Shown: positions 1 to 8,582 of the stretch, piece by piece
Layout of the letters: each line of letters begins with the position of its first letter
Position numbering within the stretch: position 1 is the stretch's first letter
Source of the DNA: Dehalococcoidia bacterium
Lineage (GTDB): Bacteria; Chloroflexota; Dehalococcoidia; Bin125
Assembly: GCA_022828105.1 (NCBI GenBank)
Contig: JAJEJC010000005.1
Coordinates: 1-64,000, forward strand
Length of the DNA stretch: 64,000 nucleotides
Direction of reading: 5' to 3'
Notes under the pieces: generated by a model
What the model was told of the DNA's origin: nothing
Seen by the model: only the letters and a program-made list of their open reading frames with translations
Database searches by the model: none
Made by a program: the position numbers and the translations under genes

Positions 1-408
1 GCAGCGGCCAAGATGGGCATCGTCGGCTTCACCTATAGCTGCGCGAACGCACTGGGACGCTACGGCGCGACCGCCAACGCGATCTCGCCGGGCGCGTCGA
101 CCCGGATGACCGACACGGTGCCGGAAGAGCGGCGCGGCGCGGGCTCCGTCGGCGACTCGTCGGAAGAGGACCCGCAGCGCTCGCCGGCCAACGTCGCCGT
201 GCCGCTGGTCTACATGGCTTCCGAGCAGTCCGACTGGCTGACCGGCCAGATCGTCGGCGCTTCGGGCTACGAGCTGCAGCTCTTCAACAAGCCCGCCGTG
301 ATCCGCCAGGTGCGCGGCACCGAGCGCTGGACCCCCGAAGGCGCAGCCCAGCAGATCGAGGAACTGTTCAAGCCGGCCGTCACCGGTGGCGGCGGTACCT
401 TCGGCTAG
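1..408 (+). CDS. Short-chain dehydrogenase/reductase, C-terminal part (cut by window edge)
   Basis: This reading frame is open from base 1 and has no start inside the window, so only the C-terminal 135 residues are visible. It begins with AAAK, the end of the SDR YxxxK active-site motif, and runs on as GIVGFTYSCANALGRYG. That segment is nearly identical to residues 172-188 of the SDR just downstream, so the two are tandem paralogs. Sequence and family resemblance place both in the HSD17B4-like (peroxisomal multifunctional enzyme type 2) SDR group, which oxidises 3-hydroxyacyl or related alcohols with NAD. The substrate is unknown. The stop is followed directly by a palindromic repeat and then the second SDR. 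Confidence 0.85.
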   Translation, partial: AAAKMGIVGFTYSCANALGRYGATANAISPGASTRMTDTVPEERRGAGSVGDSSEEDPQRSPANVAVPLVYMASEQSDWLTGQIVGASGYELQLFNKPAVIRQVRGTERWTPEGAAQQIEELFKPAVTGGGGTFG

Positions 409-462
409 TCTCCCTCTCCCCCCGCTTCGCGGGGGGAGATGTCACGAAGTGACAGAGGGGGG
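409..462 (+). repeat. Two-hairpin palindromic repeat, copy 1
   Basis: The element has a stem of six C and six G around GCTTCGC (415-437), then a second small hairpin TGTCAC-GAAG-GTGACA-like (440-454), then a G-run. The same architecture recurs at about nine other places in the window. It lies between two SDR genes and overlaps the spurious upstream extension of the second. Confidence 0.85.
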
Positions 463-507
463 ATCTCCTCGCGGAGGAATCGGCACTCGCCGAAAGGACA
501 CAACATC

Positions 508-1413
508 ATGGGAATGCTTGACAACCGAGTCGCGATCGTGACCGGCGCGGGACGCGGAATCGGCGCCGAGGTGTCGAAACTGTTTGCCGCCAACGGCGCC
601 AGCGTGGTCGTCAACGACCTCGGCGGCGCGGTCGACGGCTCGGGCGCCGAGTCGGGTCCGGCCGACGAAACCGTGTCGGCGATTCGCGACGCCGGCGGCA
701 ACGCGGTCGCCAACTACACCTCGGTCGCCGACTACGACGGCGCAGAGGGCATCGTTCAGCAGGCGCTGGACGAGTACGGACGACTCGACATCCTGGTCAA
801 CGTCGCCGGCAACCTGCGCGACCGGATGGTCTTCAACATGACCGAAGCGGAGTGGGACGCGGTCGTGGCGGTGCACATGAAGGGAACCTTCAACACGACC
901 AAGTACGCCTCGATTTACTGGCGCGCGAACCGCGAGGGTCACTACCGGCTGATCAACTTCACGTCGGGCTCGGGCCTGCACGGCGCGCCGGGACAGCCCA
1001 ACTACGCGGCGGCCAAGCTCGGCATCGTCGGCTTCACCTACAGCTGCGCCAACGCATTGGGCCGCTACGGGGTGACCTCCAACGCGATCGGGCCGGGCGC
1101 TTCGACCCGGATGACCGACACCGTGCCTGAGGAACGACGACGCCGGCCGATGGACGACTCCGACAACATCGTGGACATGCGCCGCTCGCCGGCCAACGTC
1201 GCCGTGCCGATCGTCTTCCTCGCCTCCGAGGCTTCCGACTGGTGCAACGGCCAGGTGATCCGCGCGATGGGTTACGACATCGGCCTGTACAGCCAGTACA
1301 AGCTGATCCGCGAACTGAGCGGCACCGAGATGTGGACCGTCGAGCGCGCAGCCGAAGAGATGGAGCGCGTTTTCCGACCGGCCATCGAAGCCGGCAACGT
1401 GATCGGCGGCTAA
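508..1413 (+). CDS. Short-chain dehydrogenase/reductase (HSD17B4-like)
   Basis: A 301-residue NAD(P)-dependent SDR. The Rossmann motif TGAGRGIG is at residues 12-19, the N-x-A-G type element (NVAGN) near 100, and the catalytic YAAAK at Y166/K170. The frame is open back to 439, but that extension lies inside the palindromic repeat. The ATG at 508 follows GAAAGGA at a normal distance and gives the standard SDR N-terminus, so it was chosen. The long N-terminal VVVNDLGG segment and the RDRMVFNMTEAEWD region resemble the dehydrogenase domain of peroxisomal multifunctional enzyme 2, which suggests an acyl or steroid-like hydroxy substrate (family inference). It is a tandem paralog of the gene ending at 408. 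Confidence 0.88.
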   Translation: MGMLDNRVAIVTGAGRGIGAEVSKLFAANGASVVVNDLGGAVDGSGAESGPADETVSAIRDAGGNAVANYTSVADYDGAEGIVQQALDEYGRLDILVNVAGNLRDRMVFNMTEAEWDAVVAVHMKGTFNTTKYASIYWRANREGHYRLINFTSGSGLHGAPGQPNYAAAKLGIVGFTYSCANALGRYGVTSNAIGPGASTRMTDTVPEERRRRPMDDSDNIVDMRRSPANVAVPIVFLASEASDWCNGQVIRAMGYDIGLYSQYKLIRELSGTEMWTVERAAEEMERVFRPAIEAGNVIGG

Positions 1414-1494
1414 GTCCGGCCAAACGCGGTTGACCTACGCTGACGGCGGACCTCCGGGTCCGCCGTTTCGCGTTTCACTTCTACGGACACATCC

Positions 1495-2013
1495 ATGTCA
1501 GACCACCTCTCCATCCGTGCCGCCGTCGACGACGACGTCCCCCAACTCGCCGAGCTCTACAACCACTACATCCTGACGTCGCCGGCGACGTTCGACACCG
1601 AGCCGCACACAGTCGAGGCGAAGCGCGAGTGGTTCTCGAAGTACTCCGACTCGGGGCCGTACCGCGTGATGGTCGCGGTCGAGCCCGACGGCAGGATTGT
1701 CGGTCACTCCTATTCCAGCGCGCTCTATCCCAAGGCGGCCTACGACAGCAGCGTCGCGACCAGCGTCTATCTGCTGCCCGGCGAGGTCAGACGCGGTCTC
1801 GGCACGAGGCTCTGGGAGGCGCTCTACGAGGAGCTGCTCAAGGTGGACGATCTGCACCAACTCTTCGCCCTGATCACGCTGCCCAACGACGCCTCAATCG
1901 CGATGACCGAGCGAGTCGGGTACACGCTCTCGGGCGTGTGGAAGGAGTGCGGCCGCAAGTTCGACCAGTACTGGGACGTCGGCATCTGGCAGCGCCCCCT
2001 GCGGCTTGAGTAA
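1495..2013 (+). CDS. GNAT N-acetyltransferase, phosphinothricin-acetyltransferase-like
   Basis: A 172-residue single-domain GNAT protein. The N-terminal IRAAVDDDVPQLAELYNHYI and the later TFDTEPHT are typical of the Pat/Bar/MnaT branch. The acetyl-CoA loop is represented by VYLLPGEVRRGLGTRLWEAL (about residues 90-109), and the C-terminal GYTLSGVWKECGRKFDQYWD is also characteristic. Family members acetylate small amines, such as methionine sulfoximine, phosphinothricin or amino-acid analogues, with acetyl-CoA in the cytoplasm. The actual substrate cannot be read from sequence. The gene stands alone, 80 bp after the SDR and 63 bp before a luciferase-like gene. Confidence 0.88.
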   Translation: MSDHLSIRAAVDDDVPQLAELYNHYILTSPATFDTEPHTVEAKREWFSKYSDSGPYRVMVAVEPDGRIVGHSYSSALYPKAAYDSSVATSVYLLPGEVRRGLGTRLWEALYEELLKVDDLHQLFALITLPNDASIAMTERVGYTLSGVWKECGRKFDQYWDVGIWQRPLRLE

Positions 2014-2076
2014 TCCAGGACTGGTAGCCTCAGTCTGTCTACGACATCTGAACTTTTCACATGTGAGGACCCGACC

Positions 2077-3000
2077 ATGAGCGACCGAATCGGCATGGGA
2101 CTGGCCAACTTTCCCTTCACCGACGTAGCCACGATGTGGCGCTGGATCGACCTGTGCGAGGAGCACAACGTCGACTCGATCTGGCAGACCGACCGGTTGA
2201 TCTCGAAGGAGCCGATCCTGGAGTCGATGACCTTCATGGCGGCGCTCGCAGCCCGGACCGAGAAGCTGAAGTTCGGGATGAACGTGGTCGTCGTCGGATT
2301 CCGCGACCCGCTCGTCCTGGCCAAGCAGTGCGCGACCATCGACTTCCTCTCCAACGGCAGGATGCTGCCCGCGTTCGGGGTCGGCGGCGCGTTTGCGCCC
2401 GAGTGGGACGTCACGCATCGTCAGCTCCGCGGACGCGCGCCGATCGCCGACGAGATGCTGGACATCATCCAGGGACTGTGGAACGAGGAATCGTTCACCT
2501 ACCACGGCGAGCATTTCACCTACGACAACGCGACAATCTCACCGAAGCCCGTGCAGAATCCCTTGCCGCTCTGGATCGGCGGACACAGCAAGGCGGCGAT
2601 CCGGCGTACGGCGCGGATTGGTACGGGCTGGGTCGCGGGCGTCCAGTCCGCGCACGAGGTGGGGCCGACCATCCAGCAGATCAAGGCGGCGCTTGCAGAG
2701 GCCGGACGCACCGACTACGAGCCGGATCACTTCGGCGCCGGATTCGCCTACCACTTCGGCTCGTGGGACGATGCCGATGTCCAGGCCAACATCGCCGCCA
2801 TCAAGCGCCGATTGCCGGATGTCGATCCCGAGACGTTCTATTCAGTGGGTACGGCAGAGGACATCCTGCGCCGGGTCAACGAGTACCGAGACGCCGGGGT
2901 GAGCAAGTTCATCATGCGCCCGGTCGCCCGCGGCGACGACGCGATCATGTACCAGTCGCAGCGTCTGTTCGACGAGGTGCTGCCGGTCGTGCATGCCTGA
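2077..3000 (+). CDS. Luciferase-like (LLM class) flavin/F420-dependent oxidoreductase
   Basis: A 307-residue bacterial-luciferase-fold protein, a TIM barrel that binds FMN or F420. Recognisable elements are the N-terminal GMGLANFPFTDVATMWRWID, the LKFGMNVVVVGFRDPLVLAKQ strand, the SNGRMLPAFGVGG phosphate-loop region (about 90-110) and PLPLWIGGHSKAAIRR in the C-terminal half. The ATG at 2077 follows TGAGGA about 13 bases upstream. Three other members of this family occur in the window, so the genome is probably rich in them. Such enzymes oxidise or monooxygenate diverse organic substrates. Whether FMN or F420 is the cofactor cannot be decided from sequence. Confidence 0.88.
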   Translation: MSDRIGMGLANFPFTDVATMWRWIDLCEEHNVDSIWQTDRLISKEPILESMTFMAALAARTEKLKFGMNVVVVGFRDPLVLAKQCATIDFLSNGRMLPAFGVGGAFAPEWDVTHRQLRGRAPIADEMLDIIQGLWNEESFTYHGEHFTYDNATISPKPVQNPLPLWIGGHSKAAIRRTARIGTGWVAGVQSAHEVGPTIQQIKAALAEAGRTDYEPDHFGAGFAYHFGSWDDADVQANIAAIKRRLPDVDPETFYSVGTAEDILRRVNEYRDAGVSKFIMRPVARGDDAIMYQSQRLFDEVLPVVHA

Positions 3001-3012
3001 GCATGGCGCGCG

Positions 3013-4002
3013 CTAGGGATACGAGGGCAGCGGCAGGTTGGGGAACGCTCGCTTGACGCTCTTGACGGCTGCTCGCTTGGCCGTGGCGGCGACGCTCTGT
3101 TCCTTGCCCAGGGCGCTCGCCGACTCGGGCAGCACGTCTTCATCGCCGGCGACGAGCGGGTCGCTCCACGCGCGGAGTTGCTCCATCGTCACGTGACCGT
3201 CGATGCGGTCGCAGAATCGAGTGAATCGCCGCCAGGGCTCCTCGCTTCGGCGGGTCTTGGTGTAGACGGCCCGGCCGGCGGCAATGCAGAGCGCGACGCC
3301 GCCGGCGACGTCCCAGATCCGCGAGCCGTCGAACAGCGCCATTTGCACCGAGCCCTCGGCCGCGAGCGCGAGCTCGGTGGCCGTGCTGCCGAAGGTTCGC
3401 GCGATGCCGAAGCGTCGCCCGGCTGGGCCCGTCACGCCGCCGGTGCCGGCGGGCACCGTGCTGAGCCTCGATGCGGCCTGCAGATCGGGCGCGTCGCTGC
3501 CGAAGGGTCTGTCATTGAACATGAGCGGTGTCCCGGCCTTGGCGTGGTACACGCCCGGCCGGAGGAATCGATTGGAAGGCAGCCAGAGCGCCCCTGCGAC
3601 CGGTCGGCCTCGGTGCAACACGCCAATCGAACAGGCGAACAGGCCAATGCCATTGATGAAGTTCGACGTCCCGTCCAGCGGATCAATCACCCAGACAATC
3701 TCGGCGTCGGTCGGACCGCCGTTGTCGCGTTCTTCGCCCAGGACGCCGTGGGCGGGAAAGTGCCGATGCACCTCGTCGCGGATCAGGTCCTCGATCGCGT
3801 GATCGACTTCCGTGACCGGATCGTGGGCATTTTGACCCTTGAACGAGACTTCAATCGCAGCGTGAAAGCGGTCGAGGAGGATGTCTCCGCCTTGCTGCGC
3901 CAGCGAGCGCGCCGCCTCCGCGATCTCCTGCAGCTCCGACTCGGAAAGTTTGGATAGGCCAGATGTATCGTCTGGAAAGGTTCCATTGGTCATTTCAGGC
4001 AT
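3013..4002 (-). CDS. Inositol monophosphatase family protein
   Basis: A 329-residue member of the Mg2+-dependent IMPase/CysQ/FBPase family. The metal-binding motifs are visible: GEE at residues 89-91, DPLDGTSNF at 107-115 and WDVAGG at 230-235. Substrates in the family include inositol phosphates, histidinol phosphate and PAP, and the true one here is unknown. The protein is about 60 residues longer than usual because of an Ala/Lys/Arg-rich basic tail after the catalytic domain. An alternative ATG three codons downstream (3993) is equally possible. It converges on the luciferase-like gene (12 bp apart) and is divergent from the FIST gene. Confidence 0.87.
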   Translation of the reverse strand: MPEMTNGTFPDDTSGLSKLSESELQEIAEAARSLAQQGGDILLDRFHAAIEVSFKGQNAHDPVTEVDHAIEDLIRDEVHRHFPAHGVLGEERDNGGPTDAEIVWVIDPLDGTSNFINGIGLFACSIGVLHRGRPVAGALWLPSNRFLRPGVYHAKAGTPLMFNDRPFGSDAPDLQAASRLSTVPAGTGGVTGPAGRRFGIARTFGSTATELALAAEGSVQMALFDGSRIWDVAGGVALCIAAGRAVYTKTRRSEEPWRRFTRFCDRIDGHVTMEQLRAWSDPLVAGDEDVLPESASALGKEQSVAATAKRAAVKSVKRAFPNLPLPSYP

Positions 4003-4059
4003 GTCAGCAGGGTACCCTTTGCACTGCTACCTGCACCCCCCAGAGAAGGGTCTCGTGCG

Positions 4060-5301
4060 ATGTCTAACCTACATGCAACATCCGGACGGGCGGAGCGGCA
4101 ATCAACCGGTCCCGGACAGGCAACAGTTCGCGCAGGTCGCTTGCTGGCCTCGGCAGCCGTCGGATTCGAGGCGGAGTGGGAAGCGGCCTGTCAGACGGCG
4201 CTCGACGGCATGGATCTGTCCCTGACCCCCGACTTGTTGCTTGTCTTCGTCGACTCACGCTATGCCGGGCATTACGAACAGATCATTGCGCGCCTGCGGG
4301 AGGCCACCGGAGCGCGGCACTTGATCGGCGCCTCCGGGCAGAGCGTGATCGGTTCCTCGCTCGAGGCTGAGGAAGGCTCTGCAATCGCGGCGCTCGGGTT
4401 CTGCCTGCCCAATGCCGAGTTCACCTCGCTGCCGATCGATCCGGAGCGCATGGACGACGCCGTCTTCGCGCCCATCCAGAACGGCCCCGAAGTGTGGTTG
4501 ATGTTCAGCAATCCGTTCACGATCATGACCGACCGACTGGTTGAACATCTGCAGCAATTGCGACCCGAGCTGATCTTGCTGGGCGGAATGGCCTCTTCGC
4601 ATCAACAGCAGCAGGGCTGCGCGGTGTTTATTGACGATCAGGTGTTGATGAGCGGCGCGGCGATGATGGGATTGAGCGGCGTCTCGGTCCGTCCGGTCGT
4701 GGCCCAGGGCGCCGAGCCGCTGGGTCAGCCCTGGATTGTGACCGAGTGCGAGTCCAACACGGTCAAGACGCTTGGTTCGCGTCCGGCGCTCGAAGTGCTG
4801 CAGGAGACGCTCATCGATCTCGATGAATCGACCCGCGAACGGGCGGCGCGCAACCTGCTCGTCGGCCTGGCGATGGACGAGTACCGCGAGAGCCACGAGC
4901 GCGGGGACTTCCTGATCCGCAATGTCATGGGCGCTGACCGCGAGTCGGGCGTGGTCGCGATCAACGCGATTCCGAGGGTCGGGCAGACGCTGCAGTTCCA
5001 GTACCGCGACGCCCAGGCGGCCGACGACGATTTGCGCGCTCGCCTGACGGAACTGCGCGAGGCGCTGGAGCCGGAAGAGGAAGTGCTCGGCGCGCTGCTC
5101 TGCTCATGCAACGGCCGAGGCCGCGGGCTGTTCGGCGAGCCGGATCACGACGCGTCGGCGCTGGCAGAGATTTTCGGCCCCGTCCCCACCGCCGGCTTCT
5201 TCTGCAACGGAGAGATCGGCCCGGTCGGCGGCGAGAACTACCTGCACGGCTTCACAGCCTCGATCGCGGTGCTGACATCGCACCTTGATGGACTTGATTG
5301 A
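4060..5301 (+). CDS. FIST N/C-domain sensory protein
   Basis: A 413-residue protein matching the FIST fold. The N-terminal FIST part carries LLLVFVDSRYAGHYEQII followed by GARHLIGASGQSVIG (about residues 60-110). The C-terminal FIST part carries LLCSCNGRGRGLFG and TAGFFCNGEIGPVGG (about 345-400). FIST domains are thought to bind small ligands such as amino acids in signal transduction and are often found alone. No kinase, GGDEF or membrane segment is fused here, so output is presumably through a partner. AGAGAAGGG lies about 10 bases before the ATG. The gene is convergent with the molybdenum hydroxylase/MoaD operon. Confidence 0.85.
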   Translation: MSNLHATSGRAERQSTGPGQATVRAGRLLASAAVGFEAEWEAACQTALDGMDLSLTPDLLLVFVDSRYAGHYEQIIARLREATGARHLIGASGQSVIGSSLEAEEGSAIAALGFCLPNAEFTSLPIDPERMDDAVFAPIQNGPEVWLMFSNPFTIMTDRLVEHLQQLRPELILLGGMASSHQQQQGCAVFIDDQVLMSGAAMMGLSGVSVRPVVAQGAEPLGQPWIVTECESNTVKTLGSRPALEVLQETLIDLDESTRERAARNLLVGLAMDEYRESHERGDFLIRNVMGADRESGVVAINAIPRVGQTLQFQYRDAQAADDDLRARLTELREALEPEEEVLGALLCSCNGRGRGLFGEPDHDASALAEIFGPVPTAGFFCNGEIGPVGGENYLHGFTASIAVLTSHLDGLD

Positions 5302-5304
5302 CGC

Positions 5305-5568
5305 TCATCCCCCGCTGATCTGCGGGACGATTGATATCTCTGCTCCCTCTGGGACTTTGGTGATCAGGCCCGTCGAGACGACGTCTCCGTTGATGGCGAG
5401 CGAGAGGCCTCGGCCGATTCGGTCTCCGTTGACGAGGCGCTCGGCCAGTTCGGGGTAGCGCGGGGCGAGATCGCGGATGACCGCCCGCAGGTTATGACCC
5501 TCAGCCGTCAGGACGGCCTCGCCGTCGGTGAGGGTCCTGAGCGACTGAGGAACGAGGACGGTGACCAT
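5305..5568 (-). CDS. MoaD/ThiS-family ubiquitin-like sulfur carrier protein
   Basis: An 87-residue beta-grasp protein ending in ISGG. The C-terminal di-glycine is the site that becomes a thiocarboxylate in MoaD/ThiS proteins. The PEGAEISIVPQISGG tail is typical. MoaD supplies sulfur to molybdopterin, whereas ThiS serves thiazole synthesis. Position last in a run of genes for a molybdenum hydroxylase favours a MoaD-like role (inference from context). It is separated from the Mo-subunit gene by 120 bp that includes a palindromic repeat, so read-through from the operon is likely but not proven. Confidence 0.85.
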   Translation of the reverse strand: MVTVLVPQSLRTLTDGEAVLTAEGHNLRAVIRDLAPRYPELAERLVNGDRIGRGLSLAINGDVVSTGLITKVPEGAEISIVPQISGG

Positions 5569-5589
5569 TGCTCAGAGAGGATTGGGGCA

Positions 5590-5639
5590 GCCCCCCTCTG
5601 CCTTCGGCATCTCCCCCCGCCGCGCGGCGGGGGGAGAGG
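5590..5639 (-). repeat. Two-hairpin palindromic repeat, copy 2
   Basis: CCCCCCTC, then a TGCC-TTC-GGCA hairpin, then a long C6/G6 stem around GCCGCGCGGC. It has the same architecture as copy 1 but lies in the opposite orientation, in the gap between the Mo-subunit and MoaD-like genes. Confidence 0.85.
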
Positions 5640-5688
5640 TGATCCGAACCGCGTCGCCGGCTGTCTCCTGCCGGGCAGCGGGATATCG

Positions 5689-7992
5689 CTAGCTTTCGTC
5701 GAGCACGGTCGCGTCGAGGATGGCTCGCGGCGACATCGGCAGCTCGGTCATGTGCACGCCGATGGCGTTGGCGATGGCGGCGCGCACGGCCGGGGCCGGC
5801 GGGACGATGGGAACTTCGCCGACGCCTCGCACGCCGTAAGGGTGACCTGGATTCGGCACCTCGACGATGATCGGCTCGATCATCGGCAGGTCGAGCGCGG
5901 TCGGCATGCGGTAGTCGAGCAGGCTGGCGTTCTTGAGATCGCCCGAATCGTCGTAGAAGTACTCCTCGTTCAGCGCCATGCCGACGCCCTGCGCGACGCC
6001 GCCCTGCATCTGTCCCTCGACGTAGGCCGGGTGGATCGCCGTGCCGGCGTCCTGGACGGCGGTGTAGCGGAGGATGTCGACCTTGCCGGTGTCGGGGTCG
6101 ACCTCGACATCGACGATGTGGGTGGCGAAGGCGGGACCGCTGGAGGTCTTGTTCACGTCGGCGCGGCCAACAATGTGGCCGCCGCTGGTGGCGAGCTGGC
6201 CGGCGAGCTCCTTGAAGCTGAACTGGCGCTCGTTGCCGTCCTCGTCGGCGGGTCCGCGCACGATGGCGTCGTCGCCGTAGGCCACGTCGTCGGCGTCGCA
6301 TTCCCAGATCTGGGCGGCGCGCTGTTCCATCTGCTTGCGGATGTCCATGGCGCACTCGTAGGCGGCCCAGCCGCCGGCGAAGGTCGTGCGCGAACCGCCT
6401 GTGACCTGCGTGTAGCCGACCGAGTTGGTGTCGACGACATGCGGGTGCACATCGTCGGAAGAGATGCCCAGCGTCTCGGCGAGCTGCATCGCGATCGAGG
6501 CGCGGGTGCCGCCGATGTCGGTCGAGCCGAGCACCAGCGGAACCGTGCCGTCGCCGTTGACCTGCGCGTATGCCGACGACTCGAAGCCGATGTTGAACCA
6601 GAAGCCCTGGGCGACGCCGCGACCGCGGTTGGGGCCTTCCAGCTCCGACTGCCAGTGCGGCGACTCCTGCGCGGCGGTCATGCACTCGACGTTGCCGATC
6701 ACACCGAAGGGCATGCCGGCGGCGGTCGTGTTGCCCTCGACGCTGGCATTCTTGAGCCGCATCTCAAGCGGGTCGTGACCCAGCTGCTCGGCCAGTTCGT
6801 TGAGCACCGATTCGGTGGCGAATTCGGCCTGGGGCGCGCCGGGCGCGCGGTAGGCGGCCGTCTTGGGCTTGTTCACGACCACGTCGTAGCCGTCGATTTT
6901 CTGATTGGGGATGTCGTAGGGCGCGAGCGAACACATCGCGCCGGCGCCGACCGGCGAGCCGGGGTACGCGCCGGCCTCGAATGCGAGGTGGACTTCGCCC
7001 GCGGTGATCGTGCCGTCATTCTTGGCGCCCATGCGCACGCGCATGTACGTGCCCGAGGTCGGACCGGTAGCGAGCAGCACTTCTTCGCGGTTCATGGTCA
7101 GCTTGACCGGGCGGCCGGTCTTCTGCGACAGCAGCGCGGCCAGCGGCTCGAGGTAGACGGGAATCTTCCCGCCGAAACCGCCGCCGATCTCCATCGGCGT
7201 CACCTTGACCTGCGAAGGCGAAAGCTGCAACAGCGGCGCGACCGAGTCGCGCACGACGAACGCCCCCTGCGTTGAGGTCCAGACATCGAGTGTGCCGTCG
7301 GCGCGCCAGTAGGCGGTGCCGTTGTGCGGCTCGATGTAGCCCTGGTGCGCCATCGAGGTCTCGAACTCGCGCTCGATGACCACGTCGGCCTCGGCAAAGC
7401 CTTCCTCAATGTCGCCTTTTGTGAACTGCAGGTGCGACGCCGTGTTGCTGGCGTTGTCGCTCGTGGAGCCGTCCAGCTCTCGGGTGTGCAGCGAATCGTG
7501 CAGCAGCGGAGAACCGTCGACCATTGCGTCACGCACGTCGAGCACCGGGCTGAGCACCTCGTACTCGACCTCGATCAACTCAAGCGCGTCCTCGGCGATG
7601 TGGTGGTCGGTCGCTGCGACGGCGGCGATCGCGTGGCCCTTGTAGAGCACCTTGTCCGAGGCGATCACGTTGTCCAGCACCCAGCGCAGGTTTGCGGTGC
7701 CTTCGCCGGTGTCAATCTCCGCGTCGGCGGCGCGGGGGAAATCGGCGTTGGTGATCACCGCCTTGACCCCGTCCAGCGCTTCGGCCTTGGAGGTGTCGAT
7801 GCTGACAATCCGAGCGTGGGCGTGCGGGCTGCGCAGGACGCGGCCCGCGAGCATGCCGGGCAGGTTCAGGTCCGCGCCGTACTGCGCCGCGCCGGTGACC
7901 TTGTCCACGCCGTCGTGGCGAATCGGGCGCGTGCCGATGACGTTGTACTGCTCGGTTTCCTTGGACTGTGGTTGCGACTGAGCGGTGACCAT
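5689..7992 (-). CDS. Xanthine dehydrogenase family molybdopterin-binding (large) subunit
   Basis: A 767-residue catalytic subunit of a molybdenum hydroxylase (aldehyde oxidase/xanthine dehydrogenase/CO dehydrogenase superfamily). It has the N-terminal a/b hammerhead domain (DKVTGAAQYGADL, about residues 30-43), MPT-binding glycine-rich segments (GGGFGGKIPVYLEP near 272) and the C-terminal GVRGVGEVPIVPPAPA, whose Glu is the family's catalytic base. The active-site loop reads AYRAPGAPQ rather than the AYRCSFR of form I CO dehydrogenase, so a CO-oxidising role is unlikely. The substrate is probably an aldehyde or N-heterocycle. GAGAGGA precedes the ATG by 7 bases. It forms one operon with the two electron-transfer subunits upstream. 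Confidence 0.92.
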   Translation of the reverse strand: MVTAQSQPQSKETEQYNVIGTRPIRHDGVDKVTGAAQYGADLNLPGMLAGRVLRSPHAHARIVSIDTSKAEALDGVKAVITNADFPRAADAEIDTGEGTANLRWVLDNVIASDKVLYKGHAIAAVAATDHHIAEDALELIEVEYEVLSPVLDVRDAMVDGSPLLHDSLHTRELDGSTSDNASNTASHLQFTKGDIEEGFAEADVVIEREFETSMAHQGYIEPHNGTAYWRADGTLDVWTSTQGAFVVRDSVAPLLQLSPSQVKVTPMEIGGGFGGKIPVYLEPLAALLSQKTGRPVKLTMNREEVLLATGPTSGTYMRVRMGAKNDGTITAGEVHLAFEAGAYPGSPVGAGAMCSLAPYDIPNQKIDGYDVVVNKPKTAAYRAPGAPQAEFATESVLNELAEQLGHDPLEMRLKNASVEGNTTAAGMPFGVIGNVECMTAAQESPHWQSELEGPNRGRGVAQGFWFNIGFESSAYAQVNGDGTVPLVLGSTDIGGTRASIAMQLAETLGISSDDVHPHVVDTNSVGYTQVTGGSRTTFAGGWAAYECAMDIRKQMEQRAAQIWECDADDVAYGDDAIVRGPADEDGNERQFSFKELAGQLATSGGHIVGRADVNKTSSGPAFATHIVDVEVDPDTGKVDILRYTAVQDAGTAIHPAYVEGQMQGGVAQGVGMALNEEYFYDDSGDLKNASLLDYRMPTALDLPMIEPIIVEVPNPGHPYGVRGVGEVPIVPPAPAVRAAIANAIGVHMTELPMSPRAILDATVLDES

Positions 7993-8046
7993 GGGATTGT
8001 CCTCTCGGATGTCGGTGCGGGTGTGGGGCAGGAGTCTGCGCGGGCG

Positions 8047-8526
8047 TTAGACGACGCTCTGTCCGGCCGCCTGCTGGACGGCCTTGATGATCTTGTCGTA
8101 GCCGGTGCAACGGCAGAGATTGCCGGCCAGCCAGTAGCGAATCTCGTGCTCGCTCGGGTCGGGGTTCTGCTCGAGCAACGCCTCGGCCGCCACGAGGAAG
8201 CCCGGAGTGCAGATGCCGCACTGCAGCGCGGCCTGCTCCAGGAAGGCGTTCTGCAGCGGCGTGAGTTGATCGCCCATCGCCAGTCCTTCGACCGTGCGAA
8301 TCTCGGATCCCTCGCACTCGCCCGCCATGACCAGGCAGCTGTTGACGATCCGCCCGTCCATGTTGACGCAGCAGGCGCCGCAGTTGCCGTTGTTGCAGCC
8401 TTCCTTGGCCCCGGTCAGGCCAATGCGGTCGCGCAGCGCCTCCAGCAACGAGTCGCGCTCGTTGGCAAGGAAGGTCTGCGATTCGCCATTGATCGTGCAG
8501 TTGACGACGATGTGTTCGGTTGCCAT
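8047..8526 (-). CDS. (2Fe-2S)-binding small subunit of the molybdenum hydroxylase
   Basis: A 159-residue protein with two iron-sulfur domains. The plant-ferredoxin-type cluster is GCNNGNCGACCV plus a following Cys (about residues 44-68). The second, all-helical cluster is formed by QCGICTPG and CRCTGYDKI (about 103-145). It passes electrons from the Mo site to the FAD subunit. The length is standard for the CoxS/XdhC-type subunit. The gene sits between the FAD subunit (57 bp upstream) and the Mo subunit (54 bp downstream) on the same strand. Confidence 0.94.
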   Translation of the reverse strand: MATEHIVVNCTINGESQTFLANERDSLLEALRDRIGLTGAKEGCNNGNCGACCVNMDGRIVNSCLVMAGECEGSEIRTVEGLAMGDQLTPLQNAFLEQAALQCGICTPGFLVAAEALLEQNPDPSEHEIRYWLAGNLCRCTGYDKIIKAVQQAAGQSVV

Positions 8527-8582
8527 TCGTTACCTGTCCCTTGTCGTTGATTCGGACTTGTCAATCGGTTGGTTCAACTCGA

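Noticed and set aside
439-507. N-terminal extension of the SDR gene
   Set aside because: These codons lie in the palindromic repeat, and the ATG at 508 gives the standard SDR N-terminus with a ribosome-binding site.
5494-7275. 593-residue frame on the plus strand
   Set aside because: It is antisense to the Mo-subunit gene, has an Arg/Gly/Val/Asp-rich composition typical of shadow frames in high-GC DNA, and no motif.
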